A DNA stretch of 40,376 nucleotides from an uncultured Synechococcaceae cyanobacterium. GTDB taxonomy: Bacteria > Cyanobacteriota > Cyanobacteriia > PCC-6307 > Cyanobiaceae. Shown in pieces: positions 16,410 to 26,237 of the stretch; within the stretch, counting starts at the first letter, position 1, and every line of letters starts with the position of its first letter. The position numbers were made by a program, and so were the translations under genes. The DNA is taken from assembly GCA_902537395.1 (NCBI GenBank), contig CACBBE010000007.1:1-40376 (forward strand). Direction: 5' to 3'. The notes under the pieces are model-generated. The model was given only the letters and a program-made list of their open reading frames with translations, had not been told where the DNA came from and did no database searches.

Positions 16410-17156
16410 ATGGCTCTATCTAGTCAAACTAAAGAAACTATACTTGTCGCTGATGACGAGGCAAGTATTAGAAGAATTCTGGAGACACGTCTCTCCATGA
16501 TTGGCTATAAAGTTGTAACTGCAAGTGATGGCAAAGAAGCACTGAAGTTATTTAAGGATTATGAACCTGATTTAGTTGTTCTTGACGTCATGATGCCAAA
16601 GCTAGATGGTTATGGAGTTTGTCAAGAGTTAAGAAAAGATTCTGATGTTCCAATTGTTATGTTAACTGCATTAGGAGATGTTGCAGATAGGATAACAGGT
16701 TTAGAATTAGGGGCTGATGATTACGTAGTAAAACCATTTAGCCCAAAAGAGTTAGAAGCTAGAATTAGGTGCGTTCTTAGAAGAATCGACAAAGAGCAAA
16801 TTCCTGGGATGCCTAATTCAGGATTAATTTTGGTTACGGATATAAAAATTGATACAAATCGAAGACAAGTTTTTAAAAGTGATGAGAGAATTAGATTAAC
16901 TGGTATGGAATTTAGTCTCTTAGAGCTTTTAGTAAGTAGGTCAGGAGAGCCATTCAGTAGAGGAGAGATTTTAAAAGAAGTTTGGGGATATACCCCTGAA
17001 AGACATGTTGATACTAGAGTTGTCGATGTTCATATATCAAGATTAAGATCCAAACTGGAGGCTGATCCAGCCAATCCAGAATTAATATTGACAGCAAGGG
17101 GTACAGGATATCTTTTTCAACGGATTGTTGATATTGCTCCTTTTGATGGTAAATAA
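16410..17156 (+). CDS. rpaB: two-component response regulator RpaB (Ycf27)
   Basis: OmpR-type regulator of 248 residues. The receiver has Asp15/Asp16, phospho-acceptor Asp59 (LDVMMPKLDGYGVCQ), Thr86 and Lys108 (VVKPFSPKELEARI). The winged helix covers about 135-240 (RLTGMEFSLLELLVSRSGEP, VWGYTPERHVDTRVVDVHIS). ETILVADDEASIRRILETRL is typical of RpaB. It is the essential cyanobacterial high-light and redox regulator that binds HLR1 sites under control of the NblS/Hik33 kinase. The stop TAA (17154-17156) is immediately followed by the ATG of plsX, so regulator and lipid gene are probably on one transcript. Confidence 0.95.
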   Translation: MALSSQTKETILVADDEASIRRILETRLSMIGYKVVTASDGKEALKLFKDYEPDLVVLDVMMPKLDGYGVCQELRKDSDVPIVMLTALGDVADRITGLELGADDYVVKPFSPKELEARIRCVLRRIDKEQIPGMPNSGLILVTDIKIDTNRRQVFKSDERIRLTGMEFSLLELLVSRSGEPFSRGEILKEVWGYTPERHVDTRVVDVHISRLRSKLEADPANPELILTARGTGYLFQRIVDIAPFDGK

Positions 17157-18575
17157 ATGGGGAAAGAAACAGCGCAAAAAATTAACAAGCCCAGAGCTAT
17201 TAGAAGATTAGTTATTTGGTACAAAAGAAATTCGGCTGTGACTTCTATAGTTGATAGTGCTGCTAGTTCTGCGGTAACGGCTAGTAATGTTGCGGGTAAT
17301 GTAGTTTCTGGTGCTGGTTCTGTTGTGAGCACAGCTAGTAATGTGGCTAGTAATGTTGCAGGTAATGTTGCGGGTAATGTAGTTTCAAGTGCTGAATCTG
17401 TTGTGAATACTGCCAGCAGTGTTGTCTCAAATGCTAGTTCATTAGCTAAAAATACATTACAGCCATTAGTTTTTGATCCATTAAAAAGGTTACAAAATAA
17501 CGATAATATTTTAGATAGAGTGGAGGAATCTCAAACTAGAAGAATTTGGATCGCAGTTGATGGTATGGGTGGAGATTATGCCCCTGGTCCAATTCTTGAG
17601 GGTTGCCTCGAAGCAATAAGTAGATTCCCAATAAATATAAAGTTTGTCGGCAAAATTGAAAAAGTTAAAGATGCAGCAGAAAAAACTGGCTTAGCAGAAT
17701 TATTAGAAAATGAAATTGATAATAATCGTCTTGAATTAATTGATAGCGGAGAGCCTATTGGGATGAATGAAGAAGCTACTGCAGTTAGAAAAAGGAAAAA
17801 TGCAAGTATAAATGTTGCAATGGATTTAGTTAGAAATAATAAAGCTGAAGCTGTCTACTCAGCCGGTAATTCAGGTGCCATGATGGCTTCTGCCATATTT
17901 AGAATTGGAAGATTGAAAGGTATTGATAGACCAGCTATAGGAGCATTATTTCCAACAAGGGATCAAACTCGCCCGGTATTAGTTTTAGATGTTGGCGCGA
18001 ATACTGATTGTAAGCCATCTTATCTGCATCAATTTGCACTTCTAGGTAACATTTATGCAAAAGATGTCTTACAAGTAAAAAAACCAAGAATTGGCCTTTT
18101 AAATATTGGAGAAGAAGAATGCAAAGGTAATGATTTATCCCTAAAAACATTTGAATTATTATCTTCTGAAAAAAGTTTTGATTTTGGAGGTAATTGTGAA
18201 GGTAGAGATGTATTGTCAGGTAGTTTCGACGTAGTAGTCTGTGATGGATTTACTGGAAATATATTATTGAAATTTCTTGAATCTGTTGGAGGAGTTTTAT
18301 TAGATATTTTGAGATCCGAGTTGCCACGTGGAAGGAGGGGGAAAGTTGGTTCAGCTTTTTTAAAAAGTAATCTCCTCAGAATTAAGAAAAGGTTAGATCA
18401 TGCTGAACACGGAGGAGCATTATTACTTGGGGTAAACGGAATTTGCGTTATTGGTCATGGAAGTAGCAAATCTTTATCAGTAGTTAGTGCTCTTCGCTTG
18501 GCTCACTCCGCAGTGAATCATAGAGTTATGGACAATTTAAATCAACTGCAAAAGCTTCAAGTTTTAAATTCATAA
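17157..18575 (+). CDS. plsX: phosphate acyltransferase PlsX with long N-terminal extension
   Basis: PlsX makes acyl-phosphate from acyl-ACP for phosphatidic acid synthesis. The catalytic part starts at about residue 129 (IWIAVDGMGGDYAPGPILEG) and is complete, with AVYSAGNSGAMMASA, VLDVGANTDCKP, CDGFTGNILLKFLES and the C-terminal GAPLLG-like segment, here GALLLGVNG. About 344 residues are PlsX, a normal length. The first 128 residues are extra: a basic start (KINKPRAIRRLVIWYKR, 9-25) and then a repeat-like Ala/Ser/Val/Asn/Gly tract (27-98) with units such as ASNVAGNVV and SAESVVNTASSVV. In DNA a 20-base sequence recurs exactly at 17289-17308 and 17367-17386 (78 bases, 26 codons). The extension likely forms an amphipathic helix or membrane-associated segment (inference). 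Confidence 0.93.
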   Translation: MGKETAQKINKPRAIRRLVIWYKRNSAVTSIVDSAASSAVTASNVAGNVVSGAGSVVSTASNVASNVAGNVAGNVVSSAESVVNTASSVVSNASSLAKNTLQPLVFDPLKRLQNNDNILDRVEESQTRRIWIAVDGMGGDYAPGPILEGCLEAISRFPINIKFVGKIEKVKDAAEKTGLAELLENEIDNNRLELIDSGEPIGMNEEATAVRKRKNASINVAMDLVRNNKAEAVYSAGNSGAMMASAIFRIGRLKGIDRPAIGALFPTRDQTRPVLVLDVGANTDCKPSYLHQFALLGNIYAKDVLQVKKPRIGLLNIGEEECKGNDLSLKTFELLSSEKSFDFGGNCEGRDVLSGSFDVVVCDGFTGNILLKFLESVGGVLLDILRSELPRGRRGKVGSAFLKSNLLRIKKRLDHAEHGGALLLGVNGICVIGHGSSKSLSVVSALRLAHSAVNHRVMDNLNQLQKLQVLNS

Positions 18576-18584
18576 AACATATTG

Positions 18585-18604
18585 AGTCAAATTTATGTTT
18601 GACT
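18585..18604. repeat. perfect inverted repeat between plsX and fabH
   Basis: AGTCAAA (18585-18591) and TTTGACT (18598-18604) are exact inverted copies separated by six bases, in the 53-base gap before fabH. No T run follows, so it is unlikely to be a terminator. TTTGACT overlaps a possible TTGACT -35-like hexamer. It could be an operator for lipid-gene control; no regulator is known to me for this sequence. Confidence 0.45.
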
Positions 18605-18628
18605 AATATAAGTAACTAAAAAACTCTT

Positions 18629-19636
18629 TTGGAAGGAATAAATTTTAATCAGATTGGAGTATCATTCAAGGGGAGCGGAAGTTATGTGCCTGATCAAATT
18701 CTGACTAATCAAAAAATTAGTCAAAAGGTTGATACAAGCCATGAATGGATAAAATCTAGAACGGGCATTTCTGAGAGAAGAATATCTACCTTAGGAGATA
18801 ATGTTACTGAGATGGGCTATAAGGCAGCTTTAACTGCTATAGAAATGGCTAATTGGGATATGAAAACAATTGATTTGATTATTTTAGCAACTTCTACTCC
18901 GCATGATTTATTTGGATCAGCGCCATCCATTCAAGCTAAATTAGGAGCAGCTAATGCTGTAGCTTTCGATTTAACTGCAGCATGTAGTGGGTTCTTATTT
19001 GCCTTAATTACAGCCTCACAATTTTTAAAAGGGGGCAGTTTTAAAAGGGCTATTGTTATAGGAGCAGATCAACTATCAAGCTTTGTTGACTGGAATGATA
19101 GAAGAAGTTGCATTCTTTTTGGAGATGGTGCAGGTGCATTAGCAATTGAATCCACTAATGAATGTGATAATTTAATTGGTTTTGATATGAGAACTGACGG
19201 AGAAAGAGGTTCTTTTCTTAATCTCTCATCAAAAAATAATAAAGATTCAATAATTGATAATATTGACTTTTTAAGTGGAGCTTTTTCTCCAATTCAGATG
19301 AATGGTCAGGAAGTGTATAAATTTGCAGTTAGAGAAGTTCCGATGATTCTTGAAAAGTTGTTCAAAAAAATGAACTATACTTCCAATGAAGTTGATTGGC
19401 TTGTATTGCATCAAGCTAATCAAAGGATATTAGATTCTGTAGGAGAAAGATTAAAAATTCCTGGAGAAAAAATTCTTAGCAATTTAGAAAAATATGGTAA
19501 TACTTCAGCAGCAACAATTCCACTAGTGATGGATGAGGCAATTAGAAATAATAGAATTAAACAAAATGATATTATTGCCACAAGTGGTTTTGGCGCTGGG
19601 TTAAGTTGGGGTGCAGCCCTTATTAAATGGGGTTAA
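18629..19636 (+). CDS. fabH: 3-oxoacyl-ACP synthase III (KAS III)
   Basis: Starts fatty acid synthesis by condensing acetyl-CoA with malonyl-ACP. 335 residues. The catalytic triad is Cys119 (DLTAACSGFLFAL), His261 (LVLHQANQRI) and Asn291 (YGNTSAATIP). The GFGAGLSWGAALIKWG end is typical. The start is TTG at 18629, giving MEGINFNQIGVSFKGSGSYV; no ATG lies before the conserved GSGSYVPDQ. It sits in the plsX-fabH-fabD-plsC run, all concerned with acyl chain start and transfer. Confidence 0.97.
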   Translation: MEGINFNQIGVSFKGSGSYVPDQILTNQKISQKVDTSHEWIKSRTGISERRISTLGDNVTEMGYKAALTAIEMANWDMKTIDLIILATSTPHDLFGSAPSIQAKLGAANAVAFDLTAACSGFLFALITASQFLKGGSFKRAIVIGADQLSSFVDWNDRRSCILFGDGAGALAIESTNECDNLIGFDMRTDGERGSFLNLSSKNNKDSIIDNIDFLSGAFSPIQMNGQEVYKFAVREVPMILEKLFKKMNYTSNEVDWLVLHQANQRILDSVGERLKIPGEKILSNLEKYGNTSAATIPLVMDEAIRNNRIKQNDIIATSGFGAGLSWGAALIKWG

Positions 19637-19651
19637 AAAAAAAGGAGCATT

Positions 19652-20548
19652 ATGACAGTTGCATGGGTATTCCCTGGACAGGGTTCGCAAAAAATTGGAA
19701 TGGCAAAACAAATTGAAAATTTGCCCAACACAAAAGAGAGGTTTAGCTATGCATCTGAAATATTTGAGAGGAATTTATTTGAAATTTGTGAGTTAAATAC
19801 TGAACCAACAAATCCTCTTATTGATCTCAATAACACAAGAAATACACAAATTTGTCTTTTTTTAGTTGAATCAATTTTATTAGATGCATTAAAGGAAAAT
19901 GGATTTAAACCAACTTATGTTGCTGGGCATAGTCTTGGAGAAATCACTGCACTATATTGTGCGGATGTTTTTTCATTCGAAGATTGTGTTTCTCTAATAA
20001 AAGAGAGGTCTAAATTAATGGTAAATGCTGGGAAAGGATCAATGGCAGCAGTAATTGGTTTTGATAGAAATCAACTTGATTTATTAGTACAAAAAATTGG
20101 TGATATTGTAATTGCAAATGATAATAGCTCTTCCCAAGTTGTCTTATCAGGATCTACTGAAGCATTAGATAATTTATCGAAAGAAATTTCTTGTAAAAGA
20201 TTCTTGAAATTAAATGTTTCAGGTGCATTTCATTCGCCATTTATGAATGAACCTTCATCAAAATTTACTGAGTATTTAAAACAGATTAATTTTAATAATC
20301 CCTCATTCCCTGTCATAAGTAATTATGAACCTTCTCTTTGCAGTGATCCAAACGAGCTTAAAATTAGATTAGAAAAGCAAATGTGTAATGGAGTGAGGTG
20401 GCGAGAAACTATGGATTTAATGGCAAAAGATAGTGATCTTCATATTGTTGAAATTGGGCCCTCCAATGTACTAAGCGGTTTAGGAAAAAGACATCTTAAA
20501 GATGTAAAAATTTCTCAAGTTTCATCTTCTGATCAAATATCTTATTAA
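19652..20548 (+). CDS. fabD: malonyl-CoA:ACP transacylase
   Basis: Loads malonate on acyl carrier protein. 298 residues, normal length. The nucleophile is Ser94 in AGHSLGEITAL and the catalytic His195 is in SGAFHSPFM. The oxyanion stretch VFPGQGSQ is at residues 6-13. It is preceded by a strong ribosome binding site (AAAGGAG, about 8 bases before ATG), one of the best in the window. It lies 15 bases after fabH and 5 bases before plsC. Confidence 0.97.
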   Translation: MTVAWVFPGQGSQKIGMAKQIENLPNTKERFSYASEIFERNLFEICELNTEPTNPLIDLNNTRNTQICLFLVESILLDALKENGFKPTYVAGHSLGEITALYCADVFSFEDCVSLIKERSKLMVNAGKGSMAAVIGFDRNQLDLLVQKIGDIVIANDNSSSQVVLSGSTEALDNLSKEISCKRFLKLNVSGAFHSPFMNEPSSKFTEYLKQINFNNPSFPVISNYEPSLCSDPNELKIRLEKQMCNGVRWRETMDLMAKDSDLHIVEIGPSNVLSGLGKRHLKDVKISQVSSSDQISY

Positions 20549-20553
20549 TTTGT

Positions 20554-21174
20554 ATGAAAAATCATACTATTCAAAAATTAATCTATGAATTAGTTAGCAA
20601 GCTTTTTGTATTTCCTATTTATAAATTAATATTTAAAGGACATTTAATAGGTAGAGACAATATTCCGCAAAAAGATTCCTTTATCATGGTTTCTAATCAT
20701 GGTTCTTTACTCGACCCTCCTTTGTTAGGCCATGCCCTTGGACGTAATATATCTTTTATGGCTAAGGCAGAGCTTTTTAAAATTCCTTTTCTGGGTTTTA
20801 TTATCAAGGCTTGTGGAGCGTATCCTGTAAAAAGAGGAATTGTTGATAAAAATACTATTAAAACAGCATGTAAAAAATTATCAAATGATAATTGTATTGG
20901 AATTTTTATTGATGGCACTCGTCAAAAAAATGGGCGAGTGAATAAGCCCAAACAAGGAGCAGCATTATTAGCCTTTAAAAATCAAAAATTATTATTGCCT
21001 GTTGCAATAGTAAATTCACACAGACTAATAAGATTTAATTTCTTTGTTCCAATTTTTTCAAAAATAGTTATTAAAGTGGGAAAACCTGTTCAACCTCCAC
21101 AAAGTTCATCAAGAGATGATCTGAATTCTGTAACAATGCAGCTTCAAGATAAAATTAATAAATTGATTGGATGA
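20554..21174 (+). CDS. plsC: 1-acyl-sn-glycerol-3-phosphate acyltransferase
   Basis: Adds the second acyl chain to make phosphatidic acid. 206 residues. The HX4D catalytic motif is NHGSLLD (His49, Asp54). The substrate-binding motif that is usually EGTR is DGTR here (120-123, FIDGTRQKNG), a conservative change seen in some homologues. GAYPVKRG near 88-95 and the late PVAIVN are also family marks. A hydrophobic segment near 9-25 suggests membrane association. Last gene of the lipid run; it converges on tsaB with 4 bases between. Confidence 0.93.
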   Translation: MKNHTIQKLIYELVSKLFVFPIYKLIFKGHLIGRDNIPQKDSFIMVSNHGSLLDPPLLGHALGRNISFMAKAELFKIPFLGFIIKACGAYPVKRGIVDKNTIKTACKKLSNDNCIGIFIDGTRQKNGRVNKPKQGAALLAFKNQKLLLPVAIVNSHRLIRFNFFVPIFSKIVIKVGKPVQPPQSSSRDDLNSVTMQLQDKINKLIG

Positions 21175-21178
21175 AAAT

Positions 21179-21832
21179 TTAGTTAATTGGAGAAATTGGG
21201 TAAAGAGGCAAAACTTTTCTCCAGGAATCTATATTTGAATTTAATAAATTTTTATTTGATAAATCTAATAGTTCTTTTAAATCTTCTATGTCATTATAAA
21301 TAGCTTCAAAAGAAAGTTCCTGATTCTCAATTTCTTGGACAACTTTTGGTAAAACTGTTTCTCGAATGATTAAATTCGCAGAGTTTTTTTCGTTATGACA
21401 AATTTCATATTTACCCGCAATAAAACCTTTACGTTTTAATTTTTTGTAAATCCAGAATGATTTTTTGTTTGTAAAGATGTTATTTTTTGATGCAATTCTT
21501 TTTGCCATTATTTCAAACGAACTAAATCTATCTAGAGGACAATTTATTTGTTGTGAGATAGTTCTCGCTAAAACTACAATTAGTCGTGAAGCATTAAAAT
21601 TTGCTGGTCCTATGCTGACAGATAACTTATTTATTTTTTGTAAATTTTCTTTGGAAATGAATTTGTTAAGATCGTTAATCAAGTTGTTGCAAAGGTCATT
21701 ATCAAATTTTTTGATAAATAATTTATCAGATTTGAAATTATTGTTTTTTCTATACCCAAAGCCAAAAGAATTGTCTGTACTATGAATCACTAATGTAGGG
21801 TAATTTTCTATTTGCTTAAGTTTATTTGCCAT
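21179..21832 (-). CDS. tsaB: TsaB-like protein for tRNA t6A modification
   Basis: A 217-residue member of the TsaB/YeaZ branch of the ASKHA fold, partner of TsaD in making threonylcarbamoyladenosine on ANN-decoding tRNAs. The N-terminus TLVIHSTDNSFGFGY resembles LALDTS in standard TsaB. The usual GPGSFTGLR signature is degenerate here (SIGPANFNASRLIVVLAR, 73-90), but FSSFEIMAKR follows as expected. Divergence is high, as is common in picocyanobacteria. The identification rests on this motif order; a search would settle it. It is followed upstream by ycf34 on the same strand, 9 bases away. Confidence 0.75.
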   Translation of the reverse strand: MANKLKQIENYPTLVIHSTDNSFGFGYRKNNNFKSDKLFIKKFDNDLCNNLINDLNKFISKENLQKINKLSVSIGPANFNASRLIVVLARTISQQINCPLDRFSSFEIMAKRIASKNNIFTNKKSFWIYKKLKRKGFIAGKYEICHNEKNSANLIIRETVLPKVVQEIENQELSFEAIYNDIEDLKELLDLSNKNLLNSNIDSWRKVLPLYPISPIN

Positions 21833-21841
21833 TTATTACCT

Positions 21842-22093
21842 TTAAACAGGTAATTCCATTCCTGGATTACACTTTGACCATTTACCAAATTCATTTTCAA
21901 AACTTTCACAAGACTGAACATCCCAATCAGTTTTATAATCACCATTATTATCTTTAACTATATTTACATGAATGAATGGTTTTTCTGCTTTAAAATCAGG
22001 TAGATCACAAATATGATCAACATCATGATTATTCTCAACATCATGATATGTGATACATCTATCAACCCATTTACAGTTGATGCAAATGCACAT
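21842..22093 (-). CDS. ycf34: Ycf34, Fe-S protein of photosynthetic electron transport
   Basis: An 83-residue protein starting at the ATG 22091-22093, giving MCICINCKWVDRCITYHDVE. The open frame above it (to 22162) overlaps cca and is not used. Cysteines 2, 4, 7 and 13 form the conserved cluster, and TDWDVQSCESFENEFGKW is the conserved C-terminal part. Ycf34 of Synechocystis has been reported to bind an Fe-S cluster and to influence photosynthetic electron transport. It is divergent from cca with only 14 bases between start codons, so each promoter must lie inside the other gene. Confidence 0.93.
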   Translation of the reverse strand: MCICINCKWVDRCITYHDVENNHDVDHICDLPDFKAEKPFIHVNIVKDNNGDYKTDWDVQSCESFENEFGKWSKCNPGMELPV

Positions 22094-22107
22094 AATTAAT
22101 AAATAAA

Positions 22108-23325
22108 ATGAAAAGTAACATTTACACAGATCATACACTAATAATTGATGAATTAGAAACACGCATAAAATTTCATAATTTGGATTTAATATTAGGATTG
22201 TTACCTAAAGGATCATATTTAGTTGGTGGTTACATAAGAGATATTATTTTGGGAAGAGAGCCTGAAAAGGTAGATCTTGATATTGTGGTACCTTTAAATG
22301 CAATTGAAATTGGTAAAAAGATTGCAGGAAATATTGGATCAAAACTTATAATTTTAGATGAAAAAAGAGAAGTAGTAAGAATTATTCTTAATCATATTTA
22401 TATTGATATTGCTAATCAGGTTACAACTACAATAGAAGGAGATTTATGTTCTAGAGACTTTTCAATTAATTCAATTGCTTTTTTATTTGATAAGAAGTGT
22501 TTGTTTGATCCATTCAATGGTCTCAAAGATTTAGAGATTTCTTTGCTTAGAACTCATTCTGAAAACAATTTACTAAACGATCCTTTAAGAATATTAAGAT
22601 GTTTTCGATTTGTTTCAGAATTGAATTTTAAAATTGATTTTAATTTAATTACCTTTATTAAAAAAAATAAAGGGAAACTATATCTTGTTGCTAAAGAGAG
22701 GATTAATTATGAAATACAGAAAATAGTAAATGGAGAAAATGCTATTGATGCAGTTTTGTTGATAAAAAAATTAAATGTATTTGGTACTGAAAATTTATCT
22801 GAAGATTCTTTTTTTTTGGACTTAGAGAAAATTACTTATGAAGAACTGAATCAGAAAGAAAAAGAAAAATTTTTACCATCATTTTTTATTGCTCAAATAT
22901 TAGATGTTGTATCTTTAGAGAAACTTAAATTTAGTAAAGCTGAAATTGAAAAAACTAAGTTATTACGAAAATGGCACTTTTTGTTGGAGAAAAAAAATAT
23001 CACTCAATTTACTGAATCTGATAGATTTGCATTACATAAAGAATTAGAGATGTTTCTTCCATCGTTTATTTTTTATTTGCCTCAAAACTTACGCTTAGAT
23101 TGGCTTAATAGATGGCGTGATAATGATGATAAATTATTTCATCCTGCAAACTTACTTAATGGTGATGTAATCAAAAAAAATTTTAAAATAAAGGATGGAC
23201 CTCTATTGGGAGAGCTTTTACATTATCTTTCTAAGGAACTTGCGTATAAAAGATTGAATAATTTTGATGAAGCTATTTATAAAGCAAAGCTATGGATTGA
23301 ACAAAATGCGCCAAAATGTGATTAA
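22108..23325 (+). CDS. tRNA nucleotidyltransferase / poly(A) polymerase family
   Basis: A 405-residue class II nucleotidyltransferase that adds or repairs the CCA end of tRNA, which matters here because the tRNA-Asn gene does not encode CCA. Marks are LVGGYIRDIILG (38-49), the metal-binding DLD (56-58, VDLDIVV), the CSRDFSINSIAF motif with LFDPFNGLKDL, and LRILRCFRF. The C-terminal half is helical and poorly conserved. Class II enzymes split into full CCA-adding, CC-adding and A-adding types; which one this is cannot be read by eye, so no symbol is assigned. It is divergent from ycf34 by 14 bases. Confidence 0.88.
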   Translation: MKSNIYTDHTLIIDELETRIKFHNLDLILGLLPKGSYLVGGYIRDIILGREPEKVDLDIVVPLNAIEIGKKIAGNIGSKLIILDEKREVVRIILNHIYIDIANQVTTTIEGDLCSRDFSINSIAFLFDKKCLFDPFNGLKDLEISLLRTHSENNLLNDPLRILRCFRFVSELNFKIDFNLITFIKKNKGKLYLVAKERINYEIQKIVNGENAIDAVLLIKKLNVFGTENLSEDSFFLDLEKITYEELNQKEKEKFLPSFFIAQILDVVSLEKLKFSKAEIEKTKLLRKWHFLLEKKNITQFTESDRFALHKELEMFLPSFIFYLPQNLRLDWLNRWRDNDDKLFHPANLLNGDVIKKNFKIKDGPLLGELLHYLSKELAYKRLNNFDEAIYKAKLWIEQNAPKCD

Positions 23326-23383
23326 ATACACATAGCTTAGTTTTGTTTAGAAGTACAGACTTCAAAATCATTTTTAAAAATTT

Positions 23384-23803
23384 ATGAGCATTCGCATTTA
23401 CATTGGCAATTTACCACAAGGATTCAATCCAAAAGAGTTTGATACACTTTTAAAGTCAGTTTCTGATTCGATTAGATTTAAAGCAGTTCTAGATAAGGAA
23501 ACTAAGGAATGCAGGGGTTTTGGTTTCGCGACAACAAATAATGAAGATAATGCTAATTTATTAATTCAAAAGTTAAACGGGTCTGAATTTAATGGTTCTA
23601 AATTAAGAGTAGAGCTATCAGAAAAGAAAGATTCTGCTTCAAACAAAAGAAATAGTGGAAAATTAAACAAAAATAAGAAGAAGAAAGACTTTAAGAAAAT
23701 TGTTCATAGTGATGCTCCAAACTTGGAAGCTCCTGACCCAAGATGGGCTGGAGAATTATCCAAATTAAAAGACTTGTTGGCTAATCAGAAGACGCCTGCT
23801 TAG
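23384..23803 (+). CDS. RNA-binding protein with one RRM domain
   Basis: A 139-residue protein. The RRM covers residues 1-82, with RNP2 IYIGNL (5-10) and RNP1 CRGFGFAT (44-51), the usual aromatic positions for stacking on RNA. After it comes a Lys/Asn-rich linker (KRNSGKLNKNKKKKDFKK) and a C-terminal tail that includes EAPDPRWAGELSKLKDLL. Cyanobacterial Rbp proteins with one RRM are involved in mRNA stability, cold response or mRNA targeting; the long basic tail makes this a variant. It converges on crtB with stops abutting (23803/23804). Confidence 0.9.
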   Translation: MSIRIYIGNLPQGFNPKEFDTLLKSVSDSIRFKAVLDKETKECRGFGFATTNNEDNANLLIQKLNGSEFNGSKLRVELSEKKDSASNKRNSGKLNKNKKKKDFKKIVHSDAPNLEAPDPRWAGELSKLKDLLANQKTPA

Positions 23804-24712
23804 TTATTTAATTCGGGAAATCAAAAAAGATATTGGGATCTCAAGAGCTTTGACTGAATTTTTTACAAAAGCTCTATTGTTAAAAACATCATAATCTAGT
23901 CTTTCAATTGAATTTAATATTCCCCTGTAAAGACGTAAAGACGTCCATACTGGCCATCTTGCGTCAGAAGATAGCCACTTTATACCATCTTCAGATTTTT
24001 CGAACCATTCGCGAGCCCTTGTTAATTGAAAGTTCATCAGTGATTTCCACTGCTTGTTTATTTTTCCTTGTAAAAGTTCTTCCTCAGAATAATTAAATTT
24101 TGCAATATCCGCTTGTGGGAGATAAATTCTTCCTCTCTGTCTATCTTCTCCTACATCCCGCAATATATTTGTTAATTGATTTGCAATTCCAAGAGCGATA
24201 GCTGCTTCGGAGGGATCAGGCAAAGCACTCCATGGGGCCGATGTATAAGCGCTATCAATCCCCATCACATTTTGAGTCATTAAACCTACAGTCCCTGCGA
24301 CTCTATAACAATAGAGTTTTAATTCATCAAAATCTCTGTATCTAAATTTATTCAGATCCATTCTCTGGCCATCTATCATATCCAGATAAGGTTGAATACT
24401 TTGTGGATATTTTTCGATCGTATCTAAGAGAACTGAGTCTAATTCAGATTTAATATTCCCTTTAAATACATTTTTAGTATTTTCTTCCCATTCATCAAGA
24501 TTATCTGAAAGCTCATCTTGCGATTTAGTTGAGGCTTCTGCACTATCCATTATTTCATCTGTTCTTCTACACCATACATAAATAGCCCAAATAGCCTTTC
24601 TCTTTTCTTGAGGTAATAGAAGAGTTCCCAAGTAAAAGGTTTTAGCCCATTGTTGAGTTTCTTTTCGGCATATCTCATATGCTTTGTCAAGTTGAGAAAT
24701 TGAATTTTTCAA
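23804..24712 (-). CDS. crtB: phytoene synthase
   Basis: Condenses two geranylgeranyl diphosphates to phytoene, the first carotenoid step. 302 residues. The two Asp-rich motifs are present: RRTDEIMD (49-56) and NQLTNILRDVGEDRQRGRIY (about 183-202). YCYRVAGTVGLM is also typical. The start is TTG at 24712 (MKNSISQLDKAYEICRKETQ); no other start lies in frame close by. It follows crtP by 37 bases on the same strand; the pair is a standard cyanobacterial crtP-crtB unit. Confidence 0.96.
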   Translation of the reverse strand: MKNSISQLDKAYEICRKETQQWAKTFYLGTLLLPQEKRKAIWAIYVWCRRTDEIMDSAEASTKSQDELSDNLDEWEENTKNVFKGNIKSELDSVLLDTIEKYPQSIQPYLDMIDGQRMDLNKFRYRDFDELKLYCYRVAGTVGLMTQNVMGIDSAYTSAPWSALPDPSEAAIALGIANQLTNILRDVGEDRQRGRIYLPQADIAKFNYSEEELLQGKINKQWKSLMNFQLTRAREWFEKSEDGIKWLSSDARWPVWTSLRLYRGILNSIERLDYDVFNNRAFVKNSVKALEIPISFLISRIK

Positions 24713-24749
24713 AAAGTTTTAGCTAATATTTAAGGGTTTGTAAACGTTA

Positions 24750-26189
<1,440 letters not shown>

Positions 26190-26237
26190 TTAAAGTTAGA
26201 ACATAATAGTTTTTTTCGTTGATTATTTCTCAAAATT

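Noticed and set aside
17117-17332. 71-codon minus-strand frame rich in Thr, Ala and Leu over the start of plsX
   Set aside because: It mirrors the repetitive Ala/Ser/Val tract on the opposite strand and has no independent support.
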